22,099 nt of DNA from DASVDK01 sp036381125 [NCBI: Thermodesulfobacteriota bacterium]. GTDB taxonomy: Bacteria; DASVDK01. How positions within the stretch are numbered: the first letter of the stretch is position 1; the number at the start of each line of letters is the position of its first letter. Positions 1-6,905 of the stretch are shown in pieces. The stretch lies in contig DASVDK010000107.1 of the NCBI GenBank assembly GCA_036381125.1, positions 1-22,099 of the forward strand, given 5' to 3'. Below the pieces are notes generated by a model that was not told the DNA's origin, searched no databases, and saw only the letters and a list, made by a program, of their open reading frames with translations. Both the position numbers and the translations under genes were made by a program.

Positions 1-545
1 CCGTGCGGGCCCAGCCACGCGCTCGCCTGCGCGACCGCCGCCGCCGTCGAAGCCCCGAGCGCCTCGCCGGCCGGCACGAGCCGCACGGCCTCGTCCAGAT
101 CGAGCTTGCCGGCACGGCGCAGCAGGAGCATCGTCAGGACGAGTGGTCTGGCGACGGCGCCCGCGCTCACCGCCGCGTCGGGCACGGCCAGCCGCACGAC
201 GATGGGCATGTACACGACGGTGACCGGCGGCAGGAGCACCAGGAGCGTGGCGGCGATCGCCAGGTCGCCCTCGGCGGCTTCCGCCAGCTTGATCAGGAAC
301 GGCGCGCCGGCTGCCGTCGCGATCAGGATCAGCCCGACTTCCAGCGGCCGGTTCGGGCGGAGGGCCTGCACGACGGCGAACGCCAGGAGCGGGACCAGCG
401 CGAAGTTGGCGACGAGCGCACGGATCACGCCGCGCGCGTTGCGCAGCGGCTCGAGGATCTGCCGCACCGTGTAGCTGAAGCCTACCGACAGCATGCTGCT
501 CACGGCGAAGACCAGCACGGCGAGGCTCGAGAGGAGGTCGGTCAC
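1..545 (-). CDS. Bile acid:sodium symporter (SBF/BASS)-like membrane protein, 3' end outside window
   Basis: The minus-strand frame stays open from a GTG at 545 to the window edge (about 181 residues). Several hydrophobic segments are visible: one at residues 5-22, one around the LVANFALVPLLAF stretch, then ones near IATAAGAPFLIKL, ATLLVLLPPVTVVYMP and ARPLVLTMLLL. The pattern of short helices and the small-residue motif TAAGAPF resemble the sodium/bile-acid symporter superfamily, whose members carry organic anions with Na+. The GTG overlaps the TGA of the upstream cation-efflux gene (GTGA), so the two are probably translationally coupled. Odd: after the TMLLL helix (near position 125) the sequence becomes soluble and acidic (KLDLDEAVRLVPAGEALG), unlike the expected next helix. 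This may be a loop, a fusion or another breakpoint. Family assignment is moderate and substrate is unknown. Confidence 0.6.
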   Translation of the reverse strand, partial: MTDLLSSLAVLVFAVSSMLSVGFSYTVRQILEPLRNARGVIRALVANFALVPLLAFAVVQALRPNRPLEVGLILIATAAGAPFLIKLAEAAEGDLAIAATLLVLLPPVTVVYMPIVVRLAVPDAAVSAGAVARPLVLTMLLLRRAGKLDLDEAVRLVPAGEALGASTAAAVAQASAWLGPH

Positions 546-1381
546 GACGTCTCCCCGTGACGGCGGCCCCCTGGTCGGTCGCCACCGCCGCCCGCGTGCC
601 CGTGCGCGCTCGATCGGCCCTGACCGTCTTGCCCATGCCGTCCGGTGATGTCGATGTCGGCGGCCTGCTCCTCGCCGGACAGGCAGGCCTCCTCGACCTG
701 GATGGTCGAGAAGTAGACGTGGAAGCGCTGCTTCAACCGGTCGGTCGCCTCGCGCAGGACCCGCTCCCCATCTTCTGCGAAGCGTCGAACGCAGACGTGT
801 CCGGAGAAGAGGTTGCGCCCGGAGGTCAGGCTCCAGGCGTGGACGTGGTGGACGTCCGTGACGCCCTCGATGCTCCGCAGCGCCCCGATCGCCGCGCCGA
901 GGTCGAAGCCTTCCGGCGTGCCCTGCAGGAGGATCCGCAAGGCCGGGCGGAGGACCCTCCACGACGCCCAGAAGAGCACGAGGCCGAAGGCCATGCCGAG
1001 GAGGGGATCGATCGCGAGGAAGCCGGTCGCGCGGATCACCACCGCCGACACGACGATGATCAGGCTGCCGACGAAGGTCTGGATGATGTGCCAGAACGCC
1101 CCCTTCATGTTCAGGTTGTCCTTCTGGCGCTCGTAGAGGAGCCGGAACGCGATCAGCTCCGTGATGATCCCGCCGAAGGCCGCGTACAGCATCACGGTCG
1201 TCGGCAGCTCGATCGGCTCCCGGAGGCGCATGGCGCCCATCCAGAGCACGTACGCCGCCATGACGACGAGGAAGACGCCGTTGAACAGGGCGCCGATGAT
1301 CTCCGCACGGCCCCAGCCGAAGGGGTGCGACGGCGTCGCCGGCCGTTCGCTCAAGCGCTGCGCGACGAGGGCGATGAGCAC
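542..1381 (-). CDS. Cation diffusion facilitator (CzcD/ZitB-like), 5'-truncated
   Basis: Cation diffusion facilitators are inner-membrane antiporters that expel Zn2+, Co2+ or Cd2+ in exchange for protons. The recognisable part starts at the end of TM2 (LIALVAQRLSERP), goes through the loop HPFGWGRAEIIGALFNG and TM3-TM6, and ends in the cytoplasmic domain with HHVHAWSLTSG and the STIQVEEACL strand. The tail is rich in His and Gly. Compared with the usual length of about 300 residues or more, TM1 and most of TM2, with its first metal-binding residues, are missing. Upstream of the GTG at 1381 the frame continues without stops but encodes nothing CDF-like, and a SulP fragment lies there in another frame. 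In TM5 the usual HxxxD metal site reads HIIQT. The gene is therefore probably a remnant, or the join at about 1385 is artificial. It overlaps the downstream symporter start by 4 bases. Confidence 0.75.
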   Translation of the reverse strand: MLIALVAQRLSERPATPSHPFGWGRAEIIGALFNGVFLVVMAAYVLWMGAMRLREPIELPTTVMLYAAFGGIITELIAFRLLYERQKDNLNMKGAFWHIIQTFVGSLIIVVSAVVIRATGFLAIDPLLGMAFGLVLFWASWRVLRPALRILLQGTPEGFDLGAAIGALRSIEGVTDVHHVHAWSLTSGRNLFSGHVCVRRFAEDGERVLREATDRLKQRFHVYFSTIQVEEACLSGEEQAADIDITGRHGQDGQGRSSAHGHAGGGGDRPGGRRHGETS

Positions 1382-1386
1382 GCCTC

Positions 1387-1609
1387 CGACCGCCGCGCCA
1401 GCTCGACCACCGACACGTCGGTCGAGGACGCGAACACGTGGAACAGGACCGAGAGCGCCACCCCGAGGCCCACGGCAGCCTGGATCGGCAGGGTGAGTGC
1501 CGACAGGAACGTCGTGACGCCGGCGATCCGGGAGGGCCAGCCGGCGCGCCAGACCTCGGCCACGTCCGAGGGGTGGATGCTACGTATGGCGACGACGACG
1601 AGCTGACGA
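1387..1609 (-). pseudogene. SulP-family anion permease fragment (end of membrane domain)
   Basis: One minus-strand frame here encodes about 74 residues that read like the end of a SulP permease membrane domain: VVVAIRSIHPSDVAEVWRAG, then a helix with FLSALTLPIQAAVGLGVALSVLFHV, then ASSTDVSVVELARR, the linker that normally leads to the STAS domain. SulP proteins carry sulfate, bicarbonate or other anions. Nothing SulP-like continues on either side: the left edge meets the truncated CDF gene in another frame and the right edge meets the BON-domain gene on the opposite strand. No start codon or STAS domain is present, so this piece cannot be functional. The recognition is from the characteristic helix-linker pattern, not from a search. 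Confidence 0.6.
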
Positions 1610-2052
1610 AGGAGATCGCGCAGAAGCTGGCGAGCCAGACCTTCCCGAACGCCGAGGCACAGCAGGACTGGTTCTACGGATGGGAGGTCGAGAACTCGAA
1701 CCCCGACTGGGAGTTCGACGTGGAGGTCGACAACGGGGTGGTCCAGATGCACGGGACCGTCGGGTCGTTCTCCGACATCCGCCGCGCGGTCGAGACCGCC
1801 ATCTCGGTGCCGGGCGTGCGCGCCGTGCGCAACGACCTGCGCGTCGAGGGCCTCCCCTACTACGGGCGCTACTACGGCGGGTACTACGGCCCCTACGGCG
1901 CGTACGGTCCGTACGTCTCCGGCCCCTACGACGCCTACGGTCCGTACGGGCCCCCGATCGTGTACGGCCCGGCCGCGTACGGGACGTCCGGCGCGCAGAC
2001 CTCTGGCGCCGAGCCCCAGGCGAGCCCGTCGCCCTCGCCCGGCCAGCAGTAG
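1573..2052 (+). CDS. BON-domain protein with Tyr/Gly/Pro-rich tail, N-terminus truncated
   Basis: The frame contains one BON domain: DDDELTKEIAQKL, then VEVDNGVVQMHGTVGSFSDIRRAVETAISVPGVRAVRNDLRV. BON domains are small alpha-beta modules found in periplasmic or envelope-associated proteins, often binding membranes or lipids. An acidic, aromatic insert (AQQDWFYGWEVENSNPDW) interrupts the usual spacing. After the domain comes a tail of YGRYYGGYYGPYG-type repeats and then a Pro/Ser end. No signal peptide is visible. The BON homology starts abruptly at about 1595, where the minus-strand SulP fragment ends, so the native start is probably lost. The GTG at 1573 is the nearest plausible in-frame start, with an adjacent but badly spaced purine run; the frame itself is open much further upstream. 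Confidence 0.6.
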   Translation: MDATYGDDDELTKEIAQKLASQTFPNAEAQQDWFYGWEVENSNPDWEFDVEVDNGVVQMHGTVGSFSDIRRAVETAISVPGVRAVRNDLRVEGLPYYGRYYGGYYGPYGAYGPYVSGPYDAYGPYGPPIVYGPAAYGTSGAQTSGAEPQASPSPSPGQQ

Positions 2053-2239
2053 GCCCGCGGCCGACGCCGGGGCCCGTCTGCGCCGGATGCCGGGGACGCG
2101 GGCTTCGCTTCGCCGACAGCCGGCTACACGGGCAAGGCCTTCCCGGGCCGGAAGGGAAACGCCCGCTGGCCGGCTCGCGCAGGCCGGGGCTCCTCGTGCG
2201 GCTCGTCCTCGAGGGTGACCGGGTCGTCTGCGAGGAACG
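2053..2239. other. Short intergenic gap between convergent genes
   Basis: This 187-base gap lies between the end of the BON-domain gene and the end of the HdeD-like gene. No convincing terminator hairpin with a T-run, no RNA gene and no coding frame with family resemblance was seen. Confidence 0.4.
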
Positions 2240-2866
2240 CTACCCCGGCGACCTCGCCTGCCGCGCCACCGTGCGCAGCCGGAAGCCGAGCGCGACGAGC
2301 ACGACCCCGAAGACGATCGCGTAGGCCCCGATCAGCCAGATGATCGAGAGGGCGCCCGCCGCGGGGAAGAGCACGACCAGGATCCCGAAGACGACCGACA
2401 GGAGGCCGGCCAGCCCGAGCAGCCACTCCCCCTCGATCACCCTGCGCAGCCGGATGGCCTCGACGATCTCGAAGACGCCGTTCGCGATGGCCCAGATCGC
2501 GACGAGCGCGATCAGCGCCACGGCCGTGATGCCGGGGAGGAACAGCGTCACCAGGCCGGCCCCGATGCCCACCACCCCCTCGAGGACCAGCGGCCAGCGA
2601 CGCCCCGTCCAGGTCCGGCCGAAGATGGCCGCCCCGAGGGCGAAGAGCCCGTTGACGAACGCGTAGGCGCCGAAGAGGGCCACGAGCACGACGAACGTGG
2701 CGGCCGGCCAGGCGAACGCCAGCACGCCGAACAGGACGTTGAGCGCCCCGCGCAGCGCCACCACCCACCAGGACCCGATGAGGGCGCTCTCGAAGGCGGT
2801 CCGGACCGGGACCGTGACGGCGTCGTCCACCCCCCGCTCGTCTCGCCTCGGTCTTCTCGCTTCCAT
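2240..2866 (-). CDS. HdeD-like (DUF308) membrane protein
   Basis: A 208-residue protein with six evenly spaced hydrophobic helices, in the repeated two-helix pattern of the HdeD/DUF308 family: helix pairs beginning WWVVALRGALNVLFGVLAF, WPLVLEGVVGIGAGLVTLF and WLLGLAGLLSVVFGILVVLF, each followed by a helix with AYAFVNGLF, AIWAIANGVFEI or AYAIVFGVV. E. coli HdeD is linked to acid resistance at high cell density, but in most bacteria the role of this inner-membrane family is not known. The ATG at 2866 is chosen because AGGAGG lies nine bases upstream; the N-terminus is a basic cytoplasmic stretch (EARRPRRDERG). It is downstream of the rhodanese gene on the same strand with a gap of 136 bases, so it may have its own promoter. 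Confidence 0.85.
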   Translation of the reverse strand: MEARRPRRDERGVDDAVTVPVRTAFESALIGSWWVVALRGALNVLFGVLAFAWPAATFVVLVALFGAYAFVNGLFALGAAIFGRTWTGRRWPLVLEGVVGIGAGLVTLFLPGITAVALIALVAIWAIANGVFEIVEAIRLRRVIEGEWLLGLAGLLSVVFGILVVLFPAAGALSIIWLIGAYAIVFGVVLVALGFRLRTVARQARSPG

Positions 2867-3002
2867 GCCTGGCAACCTCCTCTCGGGGGCGGCCGTGCTC
2901 GAGGAGCCGATCGCCCCCGTCCGGTATGGAGCGGTCCGCCGCCCTGGCTGCGGTATTGCCGGCCGCCCCGGTGTGGGAGAGCGCGCGCCGAGGGGACGAG
3001 CC

Positions 3003-3341
3003 TTACGGTGCGCGGCTGCCCGGGGCGGCCATGGGAAAGCCGGCCGTCTGCCAGGCGGAGACGCCGCCCTTCAGGGCCTTCACGTTCCGGAAGCCGAGAC
3101 GTACGTACTGATCGACCCGACCGGCCGAGGTCGCCTCGGCCGGTCAGCCGCAGTAGAAGACGATCTCCTGTGCCCTGTCCAGGCTCCCCTCGCGCGCGCG
3201 GAACTCCGAGAACGAGAGCGAGCCCTCCAGAGCCATCTGGCGGCACTTCGCGTCGTCCTCGTACGCGCAGACCAGGAGCGCCTGTCCGGATTCGACCGCC
3301 CGGCGAGCCTCCTCGGGGCTGATGCGTTCGGCGGTGGCCAT
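3003..3341 (-). CDS. Rhodanese-like sulfurtransferase with probable selenocysteine (in-frame TGA at the catalytic position)
   Basis: Rhodaneses move sulfane sulfur through a persulfide on an active-site cysteine. Reading through one TGA (3146-3144, codon 66) gives 112 residues forming a single rhodanese domain: ISPEEARRAVESGQALLVCAY, then AQEIVFYCG, the TGA, PAEATSAG, and LGFRNVKALKGGVSAW near the end, stopping at TAA. In relatives the loop after the IVFYC strand is C-P-x-E-A-T-S-A, and its first cysteine is catalytic; the TGA occupies exactly that position. The frame stays rhodanese-like on both sides with no indel, and a perfect hairpin follows the TGA. The start ATG at 3341 has GGAGG eight bases upstream. 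From memory, Sec-containing rhodanese-like proteins are known in bacteria. The alternatives are a recent nonsense mutation or a sequencing error. No selenocysteine machinery lies in this window. Confidence 0.78.
3117..3147 (-). promoter_or_regulatory. Hairpin at the in-frame TGA; candidate bacterial SECIS element
   Basis: On the coding (minus) strand the sequence GACCGGCCGAGG, loop CGA, CCTCGGCCGGTC is a perfect 12-bp stem with a 3-base loop. One U-G and one C-G pair extend it, so the TGA itself lies at the stem base. Bacterial SECIS elements are stem-loops just downstream of UGA that bind SelB, usually with a G in the first loop positions. Here the loop has a G at position two, but it begins only 10 bases after UGA, closer than the usual 16 or so. 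A weaker alternative pairs CGACC with GGTCG around the loop TCGGCC, starting 15 bases after UGA. Confidence 0.45.
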
Positions 3342-3446
3342 CGTGCATGCCTCCGGGATGGATGAGGTCGCTCGCTCGACCCGAACCGCAGAGCGGTGCA
3401 AGCTCCGCGCCCCCGCATCGGCGACCAGGCGCCGCAGGAGGAGCCC
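3342..3446. promoter_or_regulatory. Divergent intergenic region between rhodanese and lipoprotein genes
   Basis: These 105 bases separate two divergent starts, so they should contain promoters for both. Shine-Dalgarno sequences are clear at both edges (GGAGG for the minus gene, AGGAGGAG for the plus gene). No convincing -35/-10 pair was seen. Confidence 0.35.
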
Positions 3447-5152
3447 ATGATCGGACCCGTCGCCCGGCATCTCCTCGTGCTCGTCTCGGCCGCGGCCCTC
3501 GCCGCCTGCGGCGGCGGTGGAGGTGGCGGCGGTGGGGGTGGCGGGGGCGAGGGCGGAACCGGCGCGCCGGCGGCGACCTTCACGAAGGCGGTAGAGCTGC
3601 CTACCACGGCCCTCGGCTGGGCAGGGCCCTTCGAGACCGGCGGCGCCCGCTTCCAGATGCTGGTGCGCGCCCCCGACATCGGCGGCGCCGGGCCGATCCG
3701 GTCGATCGCGTTCCGCCTCCACGACGCCGCCGCCGAAGCCAACAGCTGTCCGGACGTGACGATCGTCCTGGGCCACACGAGCAAGGCCAACCTCGAGACG
3801 ACCTTCGCGAACAACGTCGAGGAGGGACGCGGCTCGGCGGCGGTCGTGCTCGACGGCGCCGTCACGATCCCCGCCGGGGACGCCGGTGACTACGTCACGA
3901 TCCCCTTCGACGAGCCGTTCCTCTACAACGGCGTCGACAACCTGGTGGTGGACGTGATCTCGAGCGGGTGCAGCGGGGAGACGACCTTCGAGTCCTCGCA
4001 AGCCTCGACTCCGTACACGGCGGTCGTCTGGTCACCCAACACGGCGGGGACGACGGGCATCGCCGGGACAGACCTTGCCGACCTCGAGCTGACCTTCGCC
4101 GGCGGCGACAACACCCTCGTCTACGCCGCGGGCGCGGCGGTCGACAACACCATCCCCTTCACGACCGGGGGCACGAGGAAGATCCAGGCCCTCTACCTGG
4201 CCGAGGAGATCGACGGCCGCGGCCCCATCACCGCGGTCGGCTTCCCGGTCGGCAACGACACGAGCACCGCGTGGACCTACACGGTCACCGTGCGGCTCGC
4301 CCACTCGACCGACCGCGCCCTTTCGGGCACCTACGCCGACGCCTACGCCGACACGCCGGTGACGGTCGCCGACGAGGTCCCCTTCGTCGTACCGGCCGGC
4401 CTCACGGCCGGGACCTACGTCTGGCTGCCGGCGCCCGACGGGGTCTTCAGCTACAACGGCGTCGACAACCTCGTCCTGGAGGTCGACGTGAGCACGGCGA
4501 CCGGCCTCACGCGGTGGCGCATGCGCGACCCGGCCAGCGCCTCGTGCGGCTCGCCTCGGGGGCGTCGGGCGGCAGCGCCGGCGCCGGCGGGATCGACTGG
4601 GTCCCCGACGTGAAGTTCCGCTTCGCCGGCGGGACGATGGACGTCATCACGCCCGGAGGGGCCGCCGACGCGGTGCCGTTCGGCCAGTTCGACGGGAAGC
4701 GGCAGTACCTGTACCTCGCCAGCGAGCTGGGGAGCGCCGGCACCATCACGAAAATCGCCTGCCGGCTCAGCGACCCGCTGGGCTCCGCTGCGGCGACGTA
4801 CTCCGGGTACGAGGTGGCCATGGGTCACACGACGGCGGCGGCGCTCGACACCGACTTCGCGGCCAACATGGTCGACGCGACGCAGGTCTTCAGCGGGAGC
4901 ATCGCGGTGCCGGGTGGGCTCACGCGCGGTGACTGGATCGAGGTCCCGCTGTCCACGCCGTTCCGCTACAACGGCAAGGACAACCTCGTCGTCCAGTTCG
5001 CCGGGCCGGCCGGCACGGTCAACAACAGGTGCATCCTGGATAACACGTCCGCGGTGCGCTACGCGAACCGGCGGCTCGCCAGCAACGACCCGGCGGCCGC
5101 CAGCGGGACGCTCCTCTCCGACCTCGCCGACATGCGGTTCTTCGTCCGGTAG
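3447..5152 (+). CDS. Secreted lipoprotein with three approximately 150-residue beta-rich repeats; interrupted by a frameshift near 4540-4561
   Basis: The start ATG at 3447 follows AGGAGGAG. Residues 1-21 are a lipoprotein signal ending in the lipobox LAAC, so Cys21 should be lipidated. A run of 13 glycines follows as a tether. The body has three repeats, each marked by a GHT-type strand (LGHTSKANLETTFANN; a diverged RLAHSTDRAL in the second; MGHTTAAALDTDFAAN) and the signature PFxYNGxDNLVVxV (FLYNGVDNLVVDV, FSYNGVDNLVLEV, FRYNGKDNLVVQF). Each repeat ends in a strand such as LADLELTFAGG. At the end of repeat two the coding frame switches by -1 near the G-run at 4557-4561; repeat three then runs to TAG at 5152 in the new frame. 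A one-base deletion or assembly error is likeliest. The repeats look like extracellular beta-sandwiches; I do not recognise a named family or function. Confidence 0.7.
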
Positions 5153-5226
5153 CCGGGGCGCCCGCCGGCCGCGCGCACCGGGGCGGCGTTCGTGGCAAGA
5201 TGGTCGCCGGGTGGTCCGGAGGTGCC

Positions 5227-6159
5227 ATGCCGGCGATGAGTCGACGCGAGGGGCTGCGCCTGATCGGCGCGGCGATGGCAGGTCTGGCAGCCGCACCTTC
5301 GGGCGCCGCCCCGGGAACGGCCTCGTCCCCGGCGGAGCCCATGCTGTCCCGGCGCATCCCCTCGTCGGGCGAGATGCTCCCGGTGATCGGCCTCGGGACC
5401 TGGCAGACCTTCGACGTCGGCCCGGACCCGGCGGAGCGCGCGCCGCTCGAGGAGGTCCTCGCCACGTTCGCGGCGATGGGCGGCACGCTGGTCGACTCCT
5501 CGCCCATGTACGGCCGGGCCGAGGAGGTGGTCGGCGACCTCGCCGCCCGACTCGGGCTCCACTCGACGCTCTTCCTCGCCACGAAGGTCTGGACCTCGGG
5601 CAAGGCGGCCGGCATCCGCCAGATGGAGAGGTCGATGCGCAGGCTCCGGGCCGAGCGGATCGACCTGATGCAGGTCCACAACCTGGTCGACGCCGCGACG
5701 CACCTCGACACGCTGCGCGAGTGGAAGCGCGAGGGCCGGGTCCGGTACATCGGGGTGACCCACTACACGGCCGGGGGTCACGACGACGTGGCGCGGATCG
5801 TCGCCTCCGAGCCGATCGACTTCGTCCAGATCAACTACTCCGTCGGCGAGCGGGAGGCGGAGCGGCGCCTGCTGCCGCTCTGCCTCGAGCGGGGCGTGGC
5901 GGTGATCGCCAACCGGCCGTTCGCGGGCGGCAACCTGTTCCGCCGCCTGCGAAGCCGGCCGCTTCCGCCCTGGGCCGCCGAGATCGGCTGCGAGAGCTGG
6001 GCGCAGCTCATGCTCAAGTTCGTCGTCTCGCACCCGGCGGTCACCTGCGCGATCCCCGCCACCTCCCGGGCGGCTCACCTGCGCGACAACATGAAGGCCG
6101 GCCGCGGCCCCCTCCCCGACGAGGCGCTGCGGGCGAGGATCGCCGCGGAGGCGGCGTGA
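5227..6159 (+). CDS. Aldo/keto reductase with a twin-arginine signal
   Basis: Aldo/keto reductases are TIM-barrel NADPH-dependent carbonyl reductases. In this 310-residue protein the catalytic tetrad is visible: Asp90 and Tyr95 (VDSSPMYG), Lys120 (LATKVW) and His151 (LMQVHN). The barrel starts with IGLGTWQTF, and cofactor-side strands VQINYSVGE, GVAVIANRPF and AIPATS follow. The N-terminus SRREGLRLIG plus a hydrophobic AAMAGLAAAPSG segment is a probable Tat signal, implying export of the folded, cofactor-loaded enzyme. The start ATG at 5227 is chosen for GGAGG four bases upstream; an ATG at 5200 has no good ribosome site and would bury the Arg pair deeper. The stop overlaps the next gene (GTGA), so the pair is translationally coupled. 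Substrate is unknown. Confidence 0.88.
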   Translation: MPAMSRREGLRLIGAAMAGLAAAPSGAAPGTASSPAEPMLSRRIPSSGEMLPVIGLGTWQTFDVGPDPAERAPLEEVLATFAAMGGTLVDSSPMYGRAEEVVGDLAARLGLHSTLFLATKVWTSGKAAGIRQMERSMRRLRAERIDLMQVHNLVDAATHLDTLREWKREGRVRYIGVTHYTAGGHDDVARIVASEPIDFVQINYSVGEREAERRLLPLCLERGVAVIANRPFAGGNLFRRLRSRPLPPWAAEIGCESWAQLMLKFVVSHPAVTCAIPATSRAAHLRDNMKAGRGPLPDEALRARIAAEAA

Positions 6160-6905
6160 GCGCGACGCCCGTGCGCGTCACCTTCCTCGGCAGCGGCGAC
6201 GCGTTCGGCAGCGGCGGCCGCTTCCAGGCGTGCATCCTCGTCGAGGCGGGCGGCGGACGGGTCCTCCTCGACTGCGGCGCCTCGTCGCTCGTCGCCATGC
6301 GTCGTTTCGGCGTCGAGCCGAACGCCGTCGACGCCGTGGTCCTCAGCCACCTCCACGGCGATCACTTCGGCGGCGTCCCGTTCATGGTCCTCGACGCGCA
6401 GCTCGTCAGCAAACGGACCCGACCGCTCCTGGTCGCCGGCCCTCCCGGGACGGCCCGGCGGGTGACCGAGACGATGGAGGCGCTCTTCCCCGGCTCGTCG
6501 CGGGTGGCGCGCGCGTTCCCTCTCGAGCTGATCGACCTCGCCCCGGACGTCCCGCGGACCTTCGGCGGCTTCGTGGTGACCCCGACGGTCGTGCAGCACG
6601 CCAGCGGCGCGCCCCCCTTCGCGCTCAGGCTCGAGTGCGAGGGGAGGGTCATCGCCTACACGGGCGACACGGAGTGGACCGACGCCCTGGTCGAGGCGGC
6701 GCGCGGCGCGGACCTGCTCATCGCCGAGGCCTACTTCTTCGACAGGTCGATCCGGTACCATCTCGACTACGCGACGCTCGCACGGGCCCTGCCGAGGATC
6801 GGCGCCAGACGGGTGATCCTGACCCACATGAGCCGCGACATGCTCGGCCGGCTCGCCGAGGTCCCCTGCGAGACGGCCGAGGACGGCAAGACGGTCACGA
6901 TCTGA
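6156..6905 (+). CDS. Metallo-beta-lactamase-fold hydrolase (RNase Z/phosphodiesterase-like)
   Basis: A 249-residue metal-dependent hydrolase. The hallmark HxHxDH is SHLHGDHFGG (His65, His67, Asp69, His70). Further ligands are His148 in VVQHASG, Asp171 in AYTGDTEW and His224 in ILTHMS. The opening VTFLGSGDAFGSGGR, with the LGSGDAF loop, is typical of the RNase Z/ElaC-like and cyclic-nucleotide phosphodiesterase branch. There is no long exosite arm, so tRNA processing is less likely than a small-molecule phosphodiesterase or esterase role. It starts at GTG 6156, overlapping the aldo/keto reductase stop by four bases, and has no signal peptide, so unlike its partner it should be cytoplasmic. Its 3' end overlaps the convergent methyltransferase gene by 11 bases. 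Confidence 0.87.
   Translation: MSATPVRVTFLGSGDAFGSGGRFQACILVEAGGGRVLLDCGASSLVAMRRFGVEPNAVDAVVLSHLHGDHFGGVPFMVLDAQLVSKRTRPLLVAGPPGTARRVTETMEALFPGSSRVARAFPLELIDLAPDVPRTFGGFVVTPTVVQHASGAPPFALRLECEGRVIAYTGDTEWTDALVEAARGADLLIAEAYFFDRSIRYHLDYATLARALPRIGARRVILTHMSRDMLGRLAEVPCETAEDGKTVTI

Noticed and set aside
3447-3560. GGC/GGT-rich tract as a microsatellite or origin-like repeat
   Set aside because: It encodes the polyglycine tether in frame behind the lipobox and has mixed glycine codons, so coding explains it.
4500-4620. Programmed ribosomal frameshifting in the lipoprotein gene
   Set aside because: No slippery heptamer followed by a clear pseudoknot was found; a one-base indel at the G-run is simpler.
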